From assembly GCA_030141605.1 (NCBI GenBank), contig JAQGDQ010000243.1, positions 211,001 through 275,000 on the forward strand: DNA of 64,000 bases, in the 5' to 3' direction. Shown here in pieces: positions 50,168 through 63,703 of the stretch. The translations under genes were made by a program, and so were the position numbers. The number at the start of each line of letters is the position of its first letter. Positions within the stretch are counted from its first letter, which is position 1. This DNA is from Tubiluchus corallicola. Taxonomy: Eukaryota > Priapulida > Priapulimorpha > Priapulimorphida > Tubiluchidae. Under the pieces are notes generated by a model. That model saw only the letters and a program-made list of their open reading frames with translations. It made no database searches and had not been told where the DNA came from.

Positions 50168-52141
50168 CTTCTTATATGTAACTCATTTCATTTTACAGGA
50201 ATTTGATTGGTTAAAGCCACAAAATGGACGAAATGACATGGACATATAAAAAAGCATTACTATGTATCATTAAATAAACTACCGTGTACATTATCAATCT
50301 TGCTGTTATGTCGTGTTTTCCTTAGTTTTTGGTGTTGAATAAAAATGGCATCGTACTAGATTTCGTGGACCATTATTGCCCAAAATAAAAATTGCAGAAA
50401 GAACATAATCTGTTATTTTCTGTATAATCTGTTTGTCTTGGATATGCAATATTTAGTTCATTACTAAGTGGATTCACAGCTAATCACGCAACTACCCTTT
50501 ATACTGAAAGTAATGGCAAACAGAAACATCAAATGGAATGTAAAAGTTACAATAAAAAATGAAAATCCTTTCAATATAGTTTGCAAGCACCTGCAAGTGG
50601 AATAAATTAATGTAAAACTGTGAACTTGGATTATACACCTATAATGAATAAGCCAATTTTTAATGAAAAATCTTCTCAAGTACAGAGTGTAACAGAAATG
50701 ATGCTAAATTTTTTAAAAAAAATCTTCACATGACTAATAAATATTTCAAATAAAATTTTATCACTTAGTTTTTCAAGACAGTGCTTTTCGTCCCTTGTTA
50801 TGATTCCATCTATCATGTAACCGCCTCACTATTACCGCTAGTTGGGTGAAATAATTTTGAATTCCCTCATTCGCACACCCCCTCCTACACATTATCTTAC
50901 TGGCAGTGCTGTAGCAGCCATGTTGACTTGGTGATATTCATACGTTTAAAGTCACGTGAAATAACAATTTAACCAGGAACTTCAATTGCTAAATTTTAAA
51001 GTAAACACGTGCAACGTTTAATGGCAAACTATTTCGACACAATTTTCTTACCCAAAATTCTAGGTACAAGACCCACTGCAAATTGCTGCCATGCAAGTGT
51101 GCAGTATGGCATTAGCACTGAGTTGAAATCAACTAGCAAGCTATCAGACCTACATTAGGTACACAAGAATGAATGCAATGACCTAGGACAGATATGCACC
51201 TTGGTGCGAGAATTCTCTCAAAGAAAGTAGGACATCAGAGGCACCATCTTCTGAGACATGGTGCCATTTGTGTCAAATGATAAAACAAGTATTCACTTAT
51301 ATCAGAACACTTATGATATGAAACCACAATAATTATTTCAACTTTATGTAAAACCAAACAAGTCATCGTGTGAAGTTAAAAGTTATTGTTCTCCAACAAA
51401 ATAATCTCATTAAAATAGAAAGCTGGTGAGCTTCCGCTGTACAATTCAACGAAGATCTATATATAACTAATTATTAAAAGTAATCACACAATTAAAAAAC
51501 TGTAGAAAATGCAAGTACACAATGTATAGTGCAAGGTACACAATGAATCTAGTTACACTGGAAGTTATTCCAGAGAGAATGCAAGTGACTGTCTGCAATA
51601 TACAAGTGACTCCAAATACCTAGTGCACAGAGTGAAAAAGATTGGAAGTAATTGATACAAACACCAGATAAAAGAAAATCATATAAACAAAATATTACCA
51701 AGAGTGTGAGAAATGTGTAACAAGTCACCTTTAGAAATGCAAAGAGTTATGAAGTGTAAGCAAAGCAAAGTTCCACAATCATGAATCGAAAAAGATCGGC
51801 AATCATTATATGTAATATAAAATAATAAAACGATAACAAAATTATGTTGATAACAGCAGCCCATTTGTAAACCTGTGACTGTTGTTTTACGTTATGTGGA
51901 CGTACTACAAGTGAAACTTTCCAGAAATTAACCATTTAGTCTTTTCAGTGTTACGTGCACTGATAGTTAAACGACGCAACTCTAGAATTAAGAAAGTCTT
52001 CAAAAGAATTGGTCCGTCCATGCGTACAAAGTTAAATGTAACTCATCTGTACAATTGTTACACCACAATGTATTGCTGAACTACTAGTAGTCTTATATGG
52101 AACTTGATCTGTGATTGCACTGAAAATGTCTCACACTAAAG
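50168..52141. other. No supported gene
   Basis: AT-rich sequence downstream of PIF1 on its strand. Several short frames have no features. Confidence 0.4.
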
Positions 52142-55100
52142 TCATGGTGGAATATTTTCTTTATTATCGTCGAACATGTAATCTCTTAATTGCTTTTGCG
52201 GCACATTTCTGTTTCTTCGCAATCTTTGGTAAAATCGTAGCACATTTGGATTTGCTTGGACGCAAGTGCCGTCAAAATCTAGTACTCTCAACCCTTGCAA
52301 ACAGCTAGCACGAGATAAGGCAACGTACGCCTGCCCACTTTCAAACACCCTCGACAAGGACAACTCAACACAGTCTAGAGTCATACCCTGCAATAAAAAC
52401 GTATTTAGTTAATATAAATCTTAAGACCAACCAATAACTACATACCAGCATCTGTTAGGACAGACCGCCTATGAAGGAAAGTGGTGCCTGTGAAACACAA
52501 CACGATTCGCTGGTGATCTTGGTGATCTTATATATAACATTCTTTCTTGTACAAAAGAAAAGAGTACATAATTAGGATAGTTGTACGTAAAATTGTCCTT
52601 GTCAGTTTTGTTACACAGTCAACTGCTAGCAGTTTTTTCCTCTATAGATACTGGTGAGTATAGTAACATGTAATATGAAGCCAGAATATGTCGTGACGCT
52701 AAAGTTGTCGCTGGGGTGTTTTTGGGAGAGCCAACAACCGACATTGGCAGGTTTATCAGACTGTTTTTGAAGTTGCGATGTTCATGTTAAACAGATGAAA
52801 TCAATGGATGAAAACATGGTTTAACTTCGCAATCCGTATTTTACTCAAAATCATAGTCTCATAGTCAATCCACATATACAAGAATATGGTAAACATAATT
52901 AACAGCAGTAAACAAAAGTTAAAGTAAATCCATCATCCAATATATCAGCCCATATGGCACCTGAGTCAAAACGTTATTATAACCACACAACTGTTTAAGT
53001 CTATTGCTTGCCCTCTAATCTTGCTACCAAGTGTGAAAAACTACTACATTCACAGAGAAGCCCAGTAACCCAGTTCCATACAAACATATAGCAGTAGCAA
53101 GTGCATACATATACTGGAAGCTTCCAAGTGTACAAACAGATGTCAACACTGACTTAGTGGTAATGAAAAACTAAAGTTTAAAACTACAAATCAAAATTAA
53201 TAATAAACTGTAAATTAAATGCTCGCATCTGCGACAAGTATATGCAGTTGTAACAAACAAATTGGAATAGGAAAGGGTAATGAGTGACAACACTATATGG
53301 ATGAACATATTGTTGTGGTCTGTTTTTTCAATTTAACGCCAACAAAATTCTCTAGCCAACTTCTGACAATTTGAATCTTTCAAAAATAAGAGAAAAGTGC
53401 TTCTCAATGCACAAACTCTGAAGCAACTTTTAAGAGTATGTCTCGGGATCTCATAGTAACCGCTGTGCCAAGCACCAACAAATGAAATATGCCTGAGTAT
53501 GGCCAACAAGCAACGAAATATGCTTAACTATATGGTGAGCATAGATCTGTCACACCACAAATCTGTGCAAGCAGGACTTCTGAAGGTGGCTTTTTTGTGT
53601 CAGTCTGTAGATAATGGATTGATTAACGGGATTGATATTAAAAATGGATTCTTATTAACAATTGTGTCTCAGGTGCAGGGAATGAAGACATTTAATCACT
53701 AACGCAAAATGGCAGAGCAAAGCAAAATCAACAGTAAGTTGAAAATTAGATATCTTTCAGTCGGGTACTGGATAATACACACAATGGTAAGGGCACAATT
53801 AAGTAAAATCTTTATATTTTTTATTTTGTCCTTAGCCTTTTCTAACAAAATAGTAAAACTTTGGCAAAGATGTTAAAACACTAAAAAGATCTTATTTTAG
53901 CAAAAGAGCTGCCATAGAAGGAACTGCTGCATGGATGACATGCATGTATGGTATTCTATGACATAAAATTCTCAAATTTAAATCCTGAAAACGTTTTGAA
54001 AAAACTTCAAAAAAAGTCCACGAGATATATAAATTATGAACACGTCTCGGCCCTCCACACATATATAGTTACCTGCCCCTATCATGGATAACATTGTGCA
54101 CGAAAGCAGCAAAGATGTTTGGAATAATGAAGACTAATACTGAAATAATGTATAAATAGATTTTTCACTTAGCAGAAGAGAACACACAGAAATGCAGCAG
54201 TGCCACAGGCCACACTTTGCTTTTTACGTTCTTCTTTTTCTTTCTGTTTTGTGTAAAACAGAAACTTTATAAAGTGCGCTGTACTTGACATTTAAGTAAT
54301 TTTGTGGTAGGATAAGCTCTAATAGACTTTACAAGTAAGAGTACTAAGTGTGAGCATTATGGGAAATCTGTTTATTCATGGATAATCTGATTTGTTATAT
54401 GTTGCAGGAGTCTGTTCAGTAAAAGCCCAGTTATGAATATGCTGATTGCTCTAATATGGAATACCCAAACCTGTGTTTATGTCATAGTCCTTCTTTACTG
54501 TTGTGGAGATCGCTGGCATTTATTAAAATTAAATAGAACATTGTAGAATGTTCCGTTAGAATAATCGTCTTACCTTGTAGAATGTTCTAGAAAGAAACAT
54601 CTAGAATGTTCGATGGCACCCTATATAAGGCGAAGCAGGCCGCTGAGACGGACACACACAGATTCGCATGGATGCCACTTACACATACTCTTGTATACTT
54701 ATATTTTCAGATACACTTAAACGTTTTCCAGATTTTCACGTTTACTATAAACATTTCGTGTTCCTTCATACTTTTGTGTTGTAGAATTCTCGCTAAATAA
54801 ACTCGTTTAATTTGACGACGTGTTTTCTGGTTTTCTCTACGAGCCTTCCAAGAGAAACAAAACACAACATTTACTGCACAATTCTTGCATAAATTTACTA
54901 TTCAGAAGCTACATTCTTGACTGTTGTGATCACTGCAGTCTAAACCTATTAAGAATCAGTATAACATACCTTATAATTCCATTGGAAACATTATCCCGCC
55001 ATTACCCCCACCGTTTATGCAGTTATGACACGATCATGAACAATGTCATGCTTAGCTACGTAACTCTGCTACATACCTGGCTTTTGTGTATAGATATAGC

Positions 55101-58100
55101 CCATGCCAGTTTAAGTGGAATCTGCTTGCGAGTAAGCAGGACTCCTGCACCAGCCCTGCACGTCCAACGTTCATACTTCATCAGCTGTTCTATCCCACTA
55201 ATAAATTTAACTTTTGGCAGACCTATATAGCAAGCAAAAAAGTTAGTTATAGCCACTGTCACGCAATATACTGTAAAAATCTTGTGCATCTACTGTAAAA
55301 ACTGCAAACAAAGAATTCAGAAAATAAGCTGTAAATGTACATTTCTTCTCAATGGTAAAAACAAAAGCAATAAAATATCCGTTAAGTACGAAGTTTGCTA
55401 ACTTACATACATGTATTAAGCAAAGTTAGTTTGGCTTTTACTCCACCTTGCAGTGATATATGTGAGTTTTAAATTGAGGTAAGAACTAAAATCGTACAAA
55501 TTAATGACATTAATGTGACAAGACTATTGTCATTGCATTGTACAAGAACAACATAATATAACAGCTACAGAAATTATACAGCAATTAATACAAAATTTAC
55601 TTGTTGTTCATTAGTTGCTAACTTGCTACATAAGAAATGAAGATGGAACCAACTTAAACGGTAAATTAAGAAAAGTTTTTCACTCGCGTATGTTACGAGG
55701 ATGCCGCCATGTTGGGCATTCTTCCTGGCGCTTGCTAGATTTGAACCACACCGCTTACTCGTGCTAGTCACACGTCTTCGATATTTTTTATATGCATGAT
55801 ATCATCGGATGAACTGACCTCAATAATTACCAGTTAAACGGTTAGTTAAAAAGCCTAACACGGGTTTCCTAACAGTAAAGGAAAATCCTGGAAAATACAG
55901 ACTATCCTGGAAAGTGATGGAAAAGTCAGGGAAAAGATAATTTGGTAAAAAGTCAGGGACAATTATGAAAATGGAGCGAAAAGGCAGGGAAATTTGAAAG
56001 GATTACAAAAAAAACATCATGAATATTTTTCTAAATTTATTTTCCCGTGTGATTCGTGTGAAAACAAAATTTTATTTTAAGTACGAGCAACATGTAGTAC
56101 CTTCCGGACTGGGACCAAATCCAGTCACAACACCACGCGCTCCATTGACCAAACCTTGCTGCACATCCAGATTTTTTGCTAGCATCACCTGTGCTCCAAC
56201 TTTCAGTGTTAAGCTTTGAACTACTGGACATAGTTTATCCATGTGAGCAGCAAGGTTAGGATCGCTGTCTGTTGCAGTGAAAATGCGAGAATCTCCTAAA
56301 AAAATTCAATTTGATTATTAAACATTCCTAACAAAATTCATAATAAGTTCACCAATGAGTAAAAAAACTTAAAACACATTTTCTACTATAGAAGCTCATG
56401 CTTGAGATACGGTGATTGTGAGAGACTACTACTTCATGATGCCCAAAGTCAAAAAATTCATGTTTGAGTTGCTTTATTACGTTTTATCTATAAGAAAAAT
56501 CATAACAAAATATAAAAAACTAATTTGAGCCAAAAAGGAAACAAAGAAATTAATAATAAAGTGAGACTGAATGATCAAAATAAACTTACATCATGGCTCT
56601 ACTACTCTTGACAAATGAATTGTTTAACAGAGACAAACAAAAACAACAACAACGACAACAGCAGCAGCAGCAACAACAACAACAACAGCAACAACAACTC
56701 TCTTAGAAAAGAACAGACTGCCAACTAGCCAGGTAAACTAGCTCTGTCAGTAGAGCATGACAAAAAGAAGCCAAGTCAAGACATAAATACATGAATGCAG
56801 TTAAAAAGGACAGTATAGGGGGGTTTATAGAATGAGAAAACACTGAAGTAATAAAATAACCTAAAATCCTTTACACTGATTGCTGAATCTATATCTGTAG
56901 TTTTGCCTACGGAAAAAGAAAACTTATTTTTGTCTACATGCTTGTAAAGCAACAGTAAAATTGACAGACACACTTATTATACAATCTGATGTGAATATCA
57001 CGACGAATACCACGCATGGCGAATATCAAAATCGAACAAATATTGGAAAAGATAAGTCTTCATAATTTAAAATTTTTGCACCATTTGCATCACGAGTTTT
57101 AACTGATGCCGGGACACAAAAATCAACACTATCAAAATAACTTTACAATATGTTTGCACCATTAGCTCATAACAGGTTCAAGAAAAACAATGCAAATATT
57201 CGTATATCGTGAGCAGGCTAAACTGGCCAATAAAAAACCACTCCCAAAACCTTTTCAAAAAGCAGTCCCAGTGGCTAATTTCATATTAAGATAACATATA
57301 TATTAAGGATATCATATTAAGAATAATATATATATATATATCCTTAATTAAGAGATTAGCTAGGCATTAACTATATACATTTGATGTACAAGAAAATTTG
57401 AATTTGAGATGGTACGTTTCACTCAGACGTATTTTACATCAAATTATGAGTTTTTTTGTTGGAACACAACATAGCACTGCTTTATTTTAATACTGTATAT
57501 CTTTCAGAAATGAGACTGCAAGCAAATTACGTTATATCATGGAGAGAGTCTTTAAACTCTATGAGTAAATTATCTTTTTATAGATAGTCAAACAGAATTT
57601 TGAAATGGAAACTTAGGAAATGTTAAGAATATTAAAGACAGAAAGGCTTTGACAAAATTTAGAACTCATCATTTGGCTGTTGAAATTGGTAGATATTTAA
57701 GACCACCTATTCCATGTGAAAATCGAGTTTGTAGTGTCTGCAGTGTTGTAGAATATGAATGCCATTTTTTATTGTACTGCTCAAGAAATAATGTTGCACA
57801 TAACTTTATGTTGAACACAGTTTCTCAGTATGTTCCTACTTTTAATGCTTTAACTGAAAATGAAAAACTGTTTTGTTTGATGCAACCACAAAACACTGTA
57901 ATACAATGTGCAGTGGCAAAATTTATCTGAAAATGCATGTAATCTATTATATGAAATATTTATTACTGTTTTGATCGGTGCTGTGGCCGTATGTTAATAA
58001 ACTATCTATTTATCTATCTATCTATGTAGCAAAAACTATAGGGAATGTACATTAACAAACTAATCTATCTATCTATGTAGCAAAAACTATAGGGAAACGT

Positions 58101-61100
58101 ACATTAATAAACTAATCTATCTATCTATGTAGCAAAAACTATAGAGAAACGTACATTAATAAACTAATCTATCTATCTATCTATGTAGCAAAAATATAGG
58201 GAAACTTGTAGAACACCACAATGCAGGCCAAAATAGGAGAAAAAACAGAATCTTCGGTTTGTAAATCTTGATTAAAATACCTTCGAGTTTTCTCAAGTGT
58301 AAAATATTAAGCTCATCAACATCTTCTCTATGAGTGCACAATCTAGTTGCTTGTACACCATTCCTGCCTATTCTGTGCTTGGATGTCTCCTGCAGTTTTA
58401 AAACCATTTCCGGTGGACACCTATAATACAATTAGAAATTTGCACGTTTAAGAGCTGCACTCCAAAAAGTCCACTCTGTCATAACAAAATATAAAGAAAG
58501 AAATCCTGATATTTCACAAAACTCGAACTTTTTATCTCCTGACTGTTTGAATGATTCTGATTGCCTGCTTGCTCCATTCACAAAATCATTCTATTACGGC
58601 AAAATAAATATAAATACAGGAATTGGCTTCTAACGTCTTGACCATTTTCTCACACAAATATGTAATAAAATTCACTCTTTCCCTATTTTCTGTTCAACTT
58701 TTCCGTTTTACTACATTTGCAGCATTTTAATGCATTTTCTGTAATAGTATTTGCAGTACGTTACTTTTTTAAAACATTTGCAGTGTTTTCTCAAGGTTGA
58801 GTAAAAATAAAATCAATCGAATCAAAGTAGTCACCAGAGAAAAACACCATGCTGGGGCAACCTGCCACACACACGTCCTAAATTGTCTAACCCTAAGACA
58901 CCTCTAGCCACTTCAATGTCACATCTTACACGATTAATGAACGCAATCAATCTTTAGTAAATATTTATTGTCCAAGCACTACGGCCACATCAGTGACTAT
59001 TTCAGAGGTATCTACAACTTCAGCCACATCAGTGACTATTTCAGAGGTATCTACAACTTCAGCCACATCAGTGACTATTTCAGAAGTATCTACAATGTAG
59101 ATAAAGCTGTTTGACAGAAACGTTCATTATGATATTAGTTTTATGGCGGCTAAATCACAACCATGTAATTTAAGCAAGCTCTCTGTTGATTGCTGATTAG
59201 CTTCAACTATGCTGGGATGCATAAAAAATAATACCCACGAGCTTCTGTAACACAGCCAGGTAATTAATGAATGCATAAAAATAATAGCATTTTTAGTAGT
59301 AATTATTTATTTGAAAACATAACGGCTTTCTTGTCCCAATCAAAATTTATTGCTTTGTATTCATAACTTAAAAATATATTAACATGCACAACCACGTTTA
59401 GTAATGCAAAAGTGACAATATTTACAAAAAGTTAAATCAAACAACCAGTCTAACGAAAAGGCTTCCTGAATTGCTATAAACTATATAGATAATGCACTGT
59501 TTGTATTTGACTAAATGTCTATAATGATGCTCTAATAGTAGAATATTTTAACAAAAACAGTTTAAGCATTTGAGTATTTCTTGTTAATAATACTTACCTT
59601 CCAATGCGTATGTGATTAAGAATGTTAATAAAAGCAGGATCCGACTGACGTTTAACTGCCCTGAGTTCCAAGCTAATATCTATGCAGCTGTTCCAAGCTT
59701 CTGACTGTGAACGAAAGTGAAGGACATATTAAACTTTTTACAGTTATTTAGAGTGAATCCATTCAGTCATCCAACACCCAAGGAGTCACTTTTAGAGAAG
59801 AAAATAACGGTGTTTATCATTGCGAAATCCCTGCGCAATGATGTCTCTTGTGATATCAAGTGCTCTTCATCAGACACCCGTCAAAGCTTGAGAAATCTCT
59901 TGATGTTTTACATTTACACACTAGGGGTGAGCATCGAACGCTCAAATTTGATTCGAATCCAAAACTATAGATTCGAATAATTCAGCACTTCAATCACGTA
60001 TCTTCCTGATCACTAAAACGATTGAAACATCGTGCAATTAGTATAATTTAGTTGTGATTTCTGCACACAATTTTAAACAAATTACTAGTCGTTTTATTGC
60101 AGAACAAAATCTAGTGATACACATGATCTTTGTAAGACTAATTTTTGCTGGTGGTTCGAAAACTTGTTCGAAAATCGATTCAATCTCAATTCGAATTCGA
60201 AACACTGAAGTTCGGTTCGATTCAAATTCGAAAGTTACTGAAATTCGGTTTGATTCGAATTCGCTTTCTGGTAGAGAATGGTCACTCCTATTACACACTG
60301 GAGTACAAAATAGTGTTAAAGCCAAGCATGCTGTACAAAATGGGAAAAAATTCGAATATTCAAATTTCTCACTTCTAAGCTAAGAGCGTACCAGTTTCAA
60401 TGTACACTGCACATTGTATGTTCGAGCTTCCAATTTCTGAACAAAACACGATATTAAAACAGCAACACTGAGTGCAAGATACAAAAGAATACTAGACAGA
60501 GCATTTACTTTATCAGAAATAACCTACTTGAAAGCAGAAGTTTTTCTTCATTCCACCCTTTGTCACAGGTGGAAGCTGGAGAAAATCACCACAGAGAATG
60601 AGTTGGATGCCACCAAATGGGCTGTCATTCTTTTTTACGACACGGGCGATGCATTCTAGCTTGTCGAAGAATTCTCCATCTACCATTGAAATCTCATCGA
60701 TAATTAGATGGTGGCATCTGAAACAACAAGGCAAATAATAATTAAATTTAAAGTGTTAAGTTCAAAAGTTTTGGCCAGCTTGCAGATCAAAGCAAATACT
60801 TACAGCTTCAAAGGCACAGAATAGCATATAATGCCCTTCAAATACATATATCAACAAATAAAGTAAATAAAATGCTTAAACAGCCTTCATACAGTACGTT
60901 ATAATAACTTTATGTAACAATATTTGTTAACTATGGTATGGCCGCAATGCTCAAGGATATGCTACAAAATACAGTCAATAGACCAAATATCATAAAATCT
61001 ATAAATTTTGTAATAGCTTTTATGCTAGTGAAATTCTAATGATCTCTTTGTCTGTAAAATATTTTTAAAACTAATGTTTGCATTATAACTTACTTTTAAG

Positions 61101-63703
61101 AGTAATCTGTATTTACATTATAACTCATTTTAGGAGAAATTTGCATTAACAAGATTTACAGACATGTACTATCCTGAAAAAATGCACTATTCTTATTCTA
61201 TTTCCCCAAACAGTGATAAATCTATAAGTTAGCTTGTTTTCAACAAAGCTAAACTTTATTTATAGTTCCAAATAATTAAATCTCACACTGGTAAGGCATT
61301 TAAAAAAAAAACAGTAGGCTACTGCTGACAAGTTGGCAACATTTACTAAACCTACTAAAGTAATTTCCTCGGTAAATGAAAACTGAAAATGTAATTTAAA
61401 ACATGTAAATGTCATAAATGAAACATGTTACAATTATTTAAATGTAATTAACTAGTGATGAGACTCACTTGCGCCATTGCTGGATCACTCCCGGCCTCTG
61501 TGCAAGCTGAATGCATTGTTCTAAAGATCCTTTACCTGAACCAATACCTATACAACACAGCAAAAACGTTTTCCAATACAATGACACCAATTAACAGCAT
61601 AAATGTCTCACTTTACGAATCTATGAAGAATCCACTGTATACGCTTTACGTAGGCCAGGCTTAGTTGATATAAAATAGCTTTAATAAGTAATTACACGTT
61701 CATCAATTTTTGCAGAATAAATCTCAATGTATTAACCATCTTCACTATCAAAAGTTTTTTAACTGCAAATTTAACTTATAAATTGAATTAATATATAAAA
61801 CAAAAATATAAAATGATTATATTATATGTCAGCATTCTATGTTTAAAATTAAAACATATAATCTAGTAATTAACATTGGTATAAAGTAACATAGTGTAGC
61901 AGAATACTATCATTTCACAATGACAAGCAGCACCTAAAATATTACAATAATTTGAAGCAATATGCAATAGCTCTAAAAACAAAAATCTGTTTGACTTACC
62001 TGCAAAAGAATGAAGAGTAATTCCACCAATGTGGCAAGCAGCAATGCCAGTGCTAGCTGTAGCAAATGTATGGTTAGGAGGTAGTGCCCCAAGGATTCTC
62101 TTCAATAGAAATGACTTACCAGTACCTGCACTACCCGTAAAGAAGACGTTCTTGCCAGACATAACTGCTTCTAGTACCTAATAAACCAGTTTTATATACA
62201 CATGTGACAATTTCTGCAGAGAATGTCAAAACCACTAAACTCTGAATTTCTCTGGGTATCTTAAAAAATTAATTACATCATCCCCATTTGATTAGCTGAT
62301 TGTTCACAGTTATTTGCAAGGTTCTCAAAGCAAGATACATAACTTACACCGAAACTCTGAAAATTGTAAATTTATGTAAGGATCTAAAAAACTAAACTCT
62401 TTAAATATCAGTATTGCAGGTCCTGTGTCAGTGGCTCCTAGATCAAGGAAGCCATCAAATAAAAAAGAATTGAATCATAGCTAATTTCACCGTAAACCTT
62501 CAGAAACAAGGCACAGAAAGTGGATATGAATCATTTAATCATATATTTAACTAGTTACCTGTTTTTGTTCTATTGTCAAGACAGTTGGAATCTTCGTAAC
62601 CGCAGGCTTCTTGACAGGAACCTGAATAAATACAGAATTTGAAATTTCAACAATTAATTGACTAAATATTTTACAGTTTTTCAATTACAAAACAAAAACA
62701 TTCACCCTAAATTATGATGCCATATGTTGCATAATTTCACCAGTAGTGGTCAAATGGAGAGGGATTAGTAAAAAAATATAATTTTTAATAATTCGGAGAA
62801 CTGCACCAAATGCCAATAAGCCACCATAACATCAAAAAGTTGATACATACCATGAACCCTAGTGAACATTACTGAGTAGCAAAACCAGACAAATTATTAT
62901 TATTATTATTAAGGATTTAACAAACAGTGATACGATTTGTCTCTTCAATGAAAAACTTTCTACTACGTGATAAAAGAACTTGCTTGAATTTCTTAACAGG
63001 TGACCAGCTGTTACAATTGTTGCATTCAGAACTTACTGTGGGAGCTTAAATTTGCAACACAGCAAAATGACAGGTAAAATTATAAAAAATTTTGGCGAGT
63101 TTTTTAAGCCGCATTTGCTGATCTTTGTACTTTAAATGAACACAGATTCGTAAATTATACCAAGTTTTGTGAATCAAGTTTTCGCTTCAACCCACGAGAA
63201 TCCAGTTTCTTTGGTACATTCTGCTCCTTCAGTGCAAGATCTGCCTGTTTTTCACGAACCTGTTCAACTTCTTTCAGACTCAAGGGACTGATCAAGTCAA
63301 ACGTCCTCTTTGCATCGGATTTCAACCTTGCCTTCATGGACACTCTTTTCCTGCTCTTCTGCAGCTCAAGTTTCGTTGATAAGCATCGAAGAAACATCAT
63401 CAGCCGATCCGGTGGACAATTGGCTAGCAGCAACTGTGTGTTCTTCTTTCCAATTTTAATTGCCGCGCGCCCATCTTTGGCAAACCTCTTGTGAATTGTG
63501 ATATTTTCCTCAATGGGATATTTTAAATTTGTCATACTGTTAGCTGTGGTCAGTTGTAAATAAATGTCATTGAATTCGTTGCGCATCAAAGTCAGACCAG
63601 CACTGCGATATAGTTGACTTTTCCTAGTTTCACCACTGTCAGCAAGTAACTCTATTGTTACAGAGCAATCAAGTTCGCCACACTGGCGCTTTGGTGTGTG
63701 CAT
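52142..63703 (-). CDS. PIF1: PIF1 family 5'-3' DNA helicase, ten exons
   Basis: Exons, read right to left: 63703-63161, 62621-62559, 62177-62000, 61547-61469, 60717-60528, 59704-59598, 58420-58281, 56295-56101, 55222-55077 and 52387-52142. All phases agree and give 628 residues, close to human PIF1. Residues 1-181 form the PIF1 N-terminal region with [11 protein letters not shown] and [20 protein letters not shown]. The helicase core has Walker A GSAGTGKS (217-224), [12 protein letters not shown], Walker B IIDEIS (293-298), GDFLQLPPV, the RLCTHREDV segment, [31 protein letters not shown] across the last junction, and [10 protein letters not shown] near the end. PIF1 unwinds DNA, including G-quadruplexes, in nucleus and mitochondria. 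The start is the only upstream ATG in frame with this N-terminal domain. The weak donor GTATAA ends exon 1. Introns carry an LTR, LINE, hAT and other repeats. Confidence 0.96.
52818..53231. repeat. Dispersed repeat, copy B
   Basis: Matches 14127-14532 over about 410 bp in the same orientation but carries only one minisatellite unit at its left end. It lies in the last PIF1 intron. The shared right end is CGCATCT. Confidence 0.85.
54542..54866 (+). mobile_element. Candidate solo LTR with heat-shock-like motifs
   Basis: The stretch begins TGTAGAATGTTCC and can be ended at AAACACA, flanked by ACAT on both sides (54538-54541 and 54867-54870), giving the TG...CA ends and short duplication expected of an LTR. 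Inside are TATATAAGG near 54622 and AATAAACTCG near 54796, in the order promoter then polyadenylation signal. GAATGTTCTAGAA at about 54580 is a perfect three-part heat-shock element, and related GAATGTTC units flank it. No internal retroelement genes are adjacent. It lies in PIF1 intron 9, antisense. Confidence 0.5.
56637..56700. repeat. (CAA/CAG)n microsatellite
   Basis: Trinucleotide run of CAA and CAG in a PIF1 intron; non-coding. Confidence 0.9.
57605..58195 (+). pseudogene. L2-like LINE C-terminus and repeated 3' tail
   Basis: The plus-strand frame reads [15 protein letters not shown] and then a Cys/His knuckle, [17 protein letters not shown]. This is the C-terminal signature of L2/CR1-group LINE proteins (RxxNHxLxIExGR ... 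CxxC ... EYHFLLxC). The stop is at about 57928. After AATAAACTATC comes a CTAT tail, and then ATGTAGCAAAAACTATAGGG plus ACATTAATAAACTAATCTAT is repeated about four times to 58195. The copy is 5'-truncated and lies antisense in PIF1 intron 7. Confidence 0.78.
58982..59096. repeat. 39-bp minisatellite, three copies
   Basis: AGCCACATCAGTGACTATTT plus CAGAGGTATCTACAACTTC repeats three times, almost without change, in PIF1 intron 6. It is in frame for a Ser/Thr-rich peptide, but no surrounding gene supports coding. Confidence 0.9.
59924..60298. mobile_element. hAT-type MITE, TAGGGGTGAGCAT family, copy 2
   Basis: The element runs 59932-60290. It starts TAGGGGTGAGCATCG and ends TGGTCACTCCTA, with the perfect 8-bp duplication TTACACAC on both sides (59924-59931 and 60291-60298). 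It is the inverted relative of 11350-11726, sharing TTCGAATCCAAAACTATAGA and the TTCGAA-rich interior. It lies in PIF1 intron 5. Overlapping open frames here are artefacts. Confidence 0.9.

Noticed and set aside
58970-59099. Ser/Thr-rich mucin-like repeat coding region
   Set aside because: Only three 39-bp units, inside a PIF1 intron and antisense to it, with no start codon or flanking exon.
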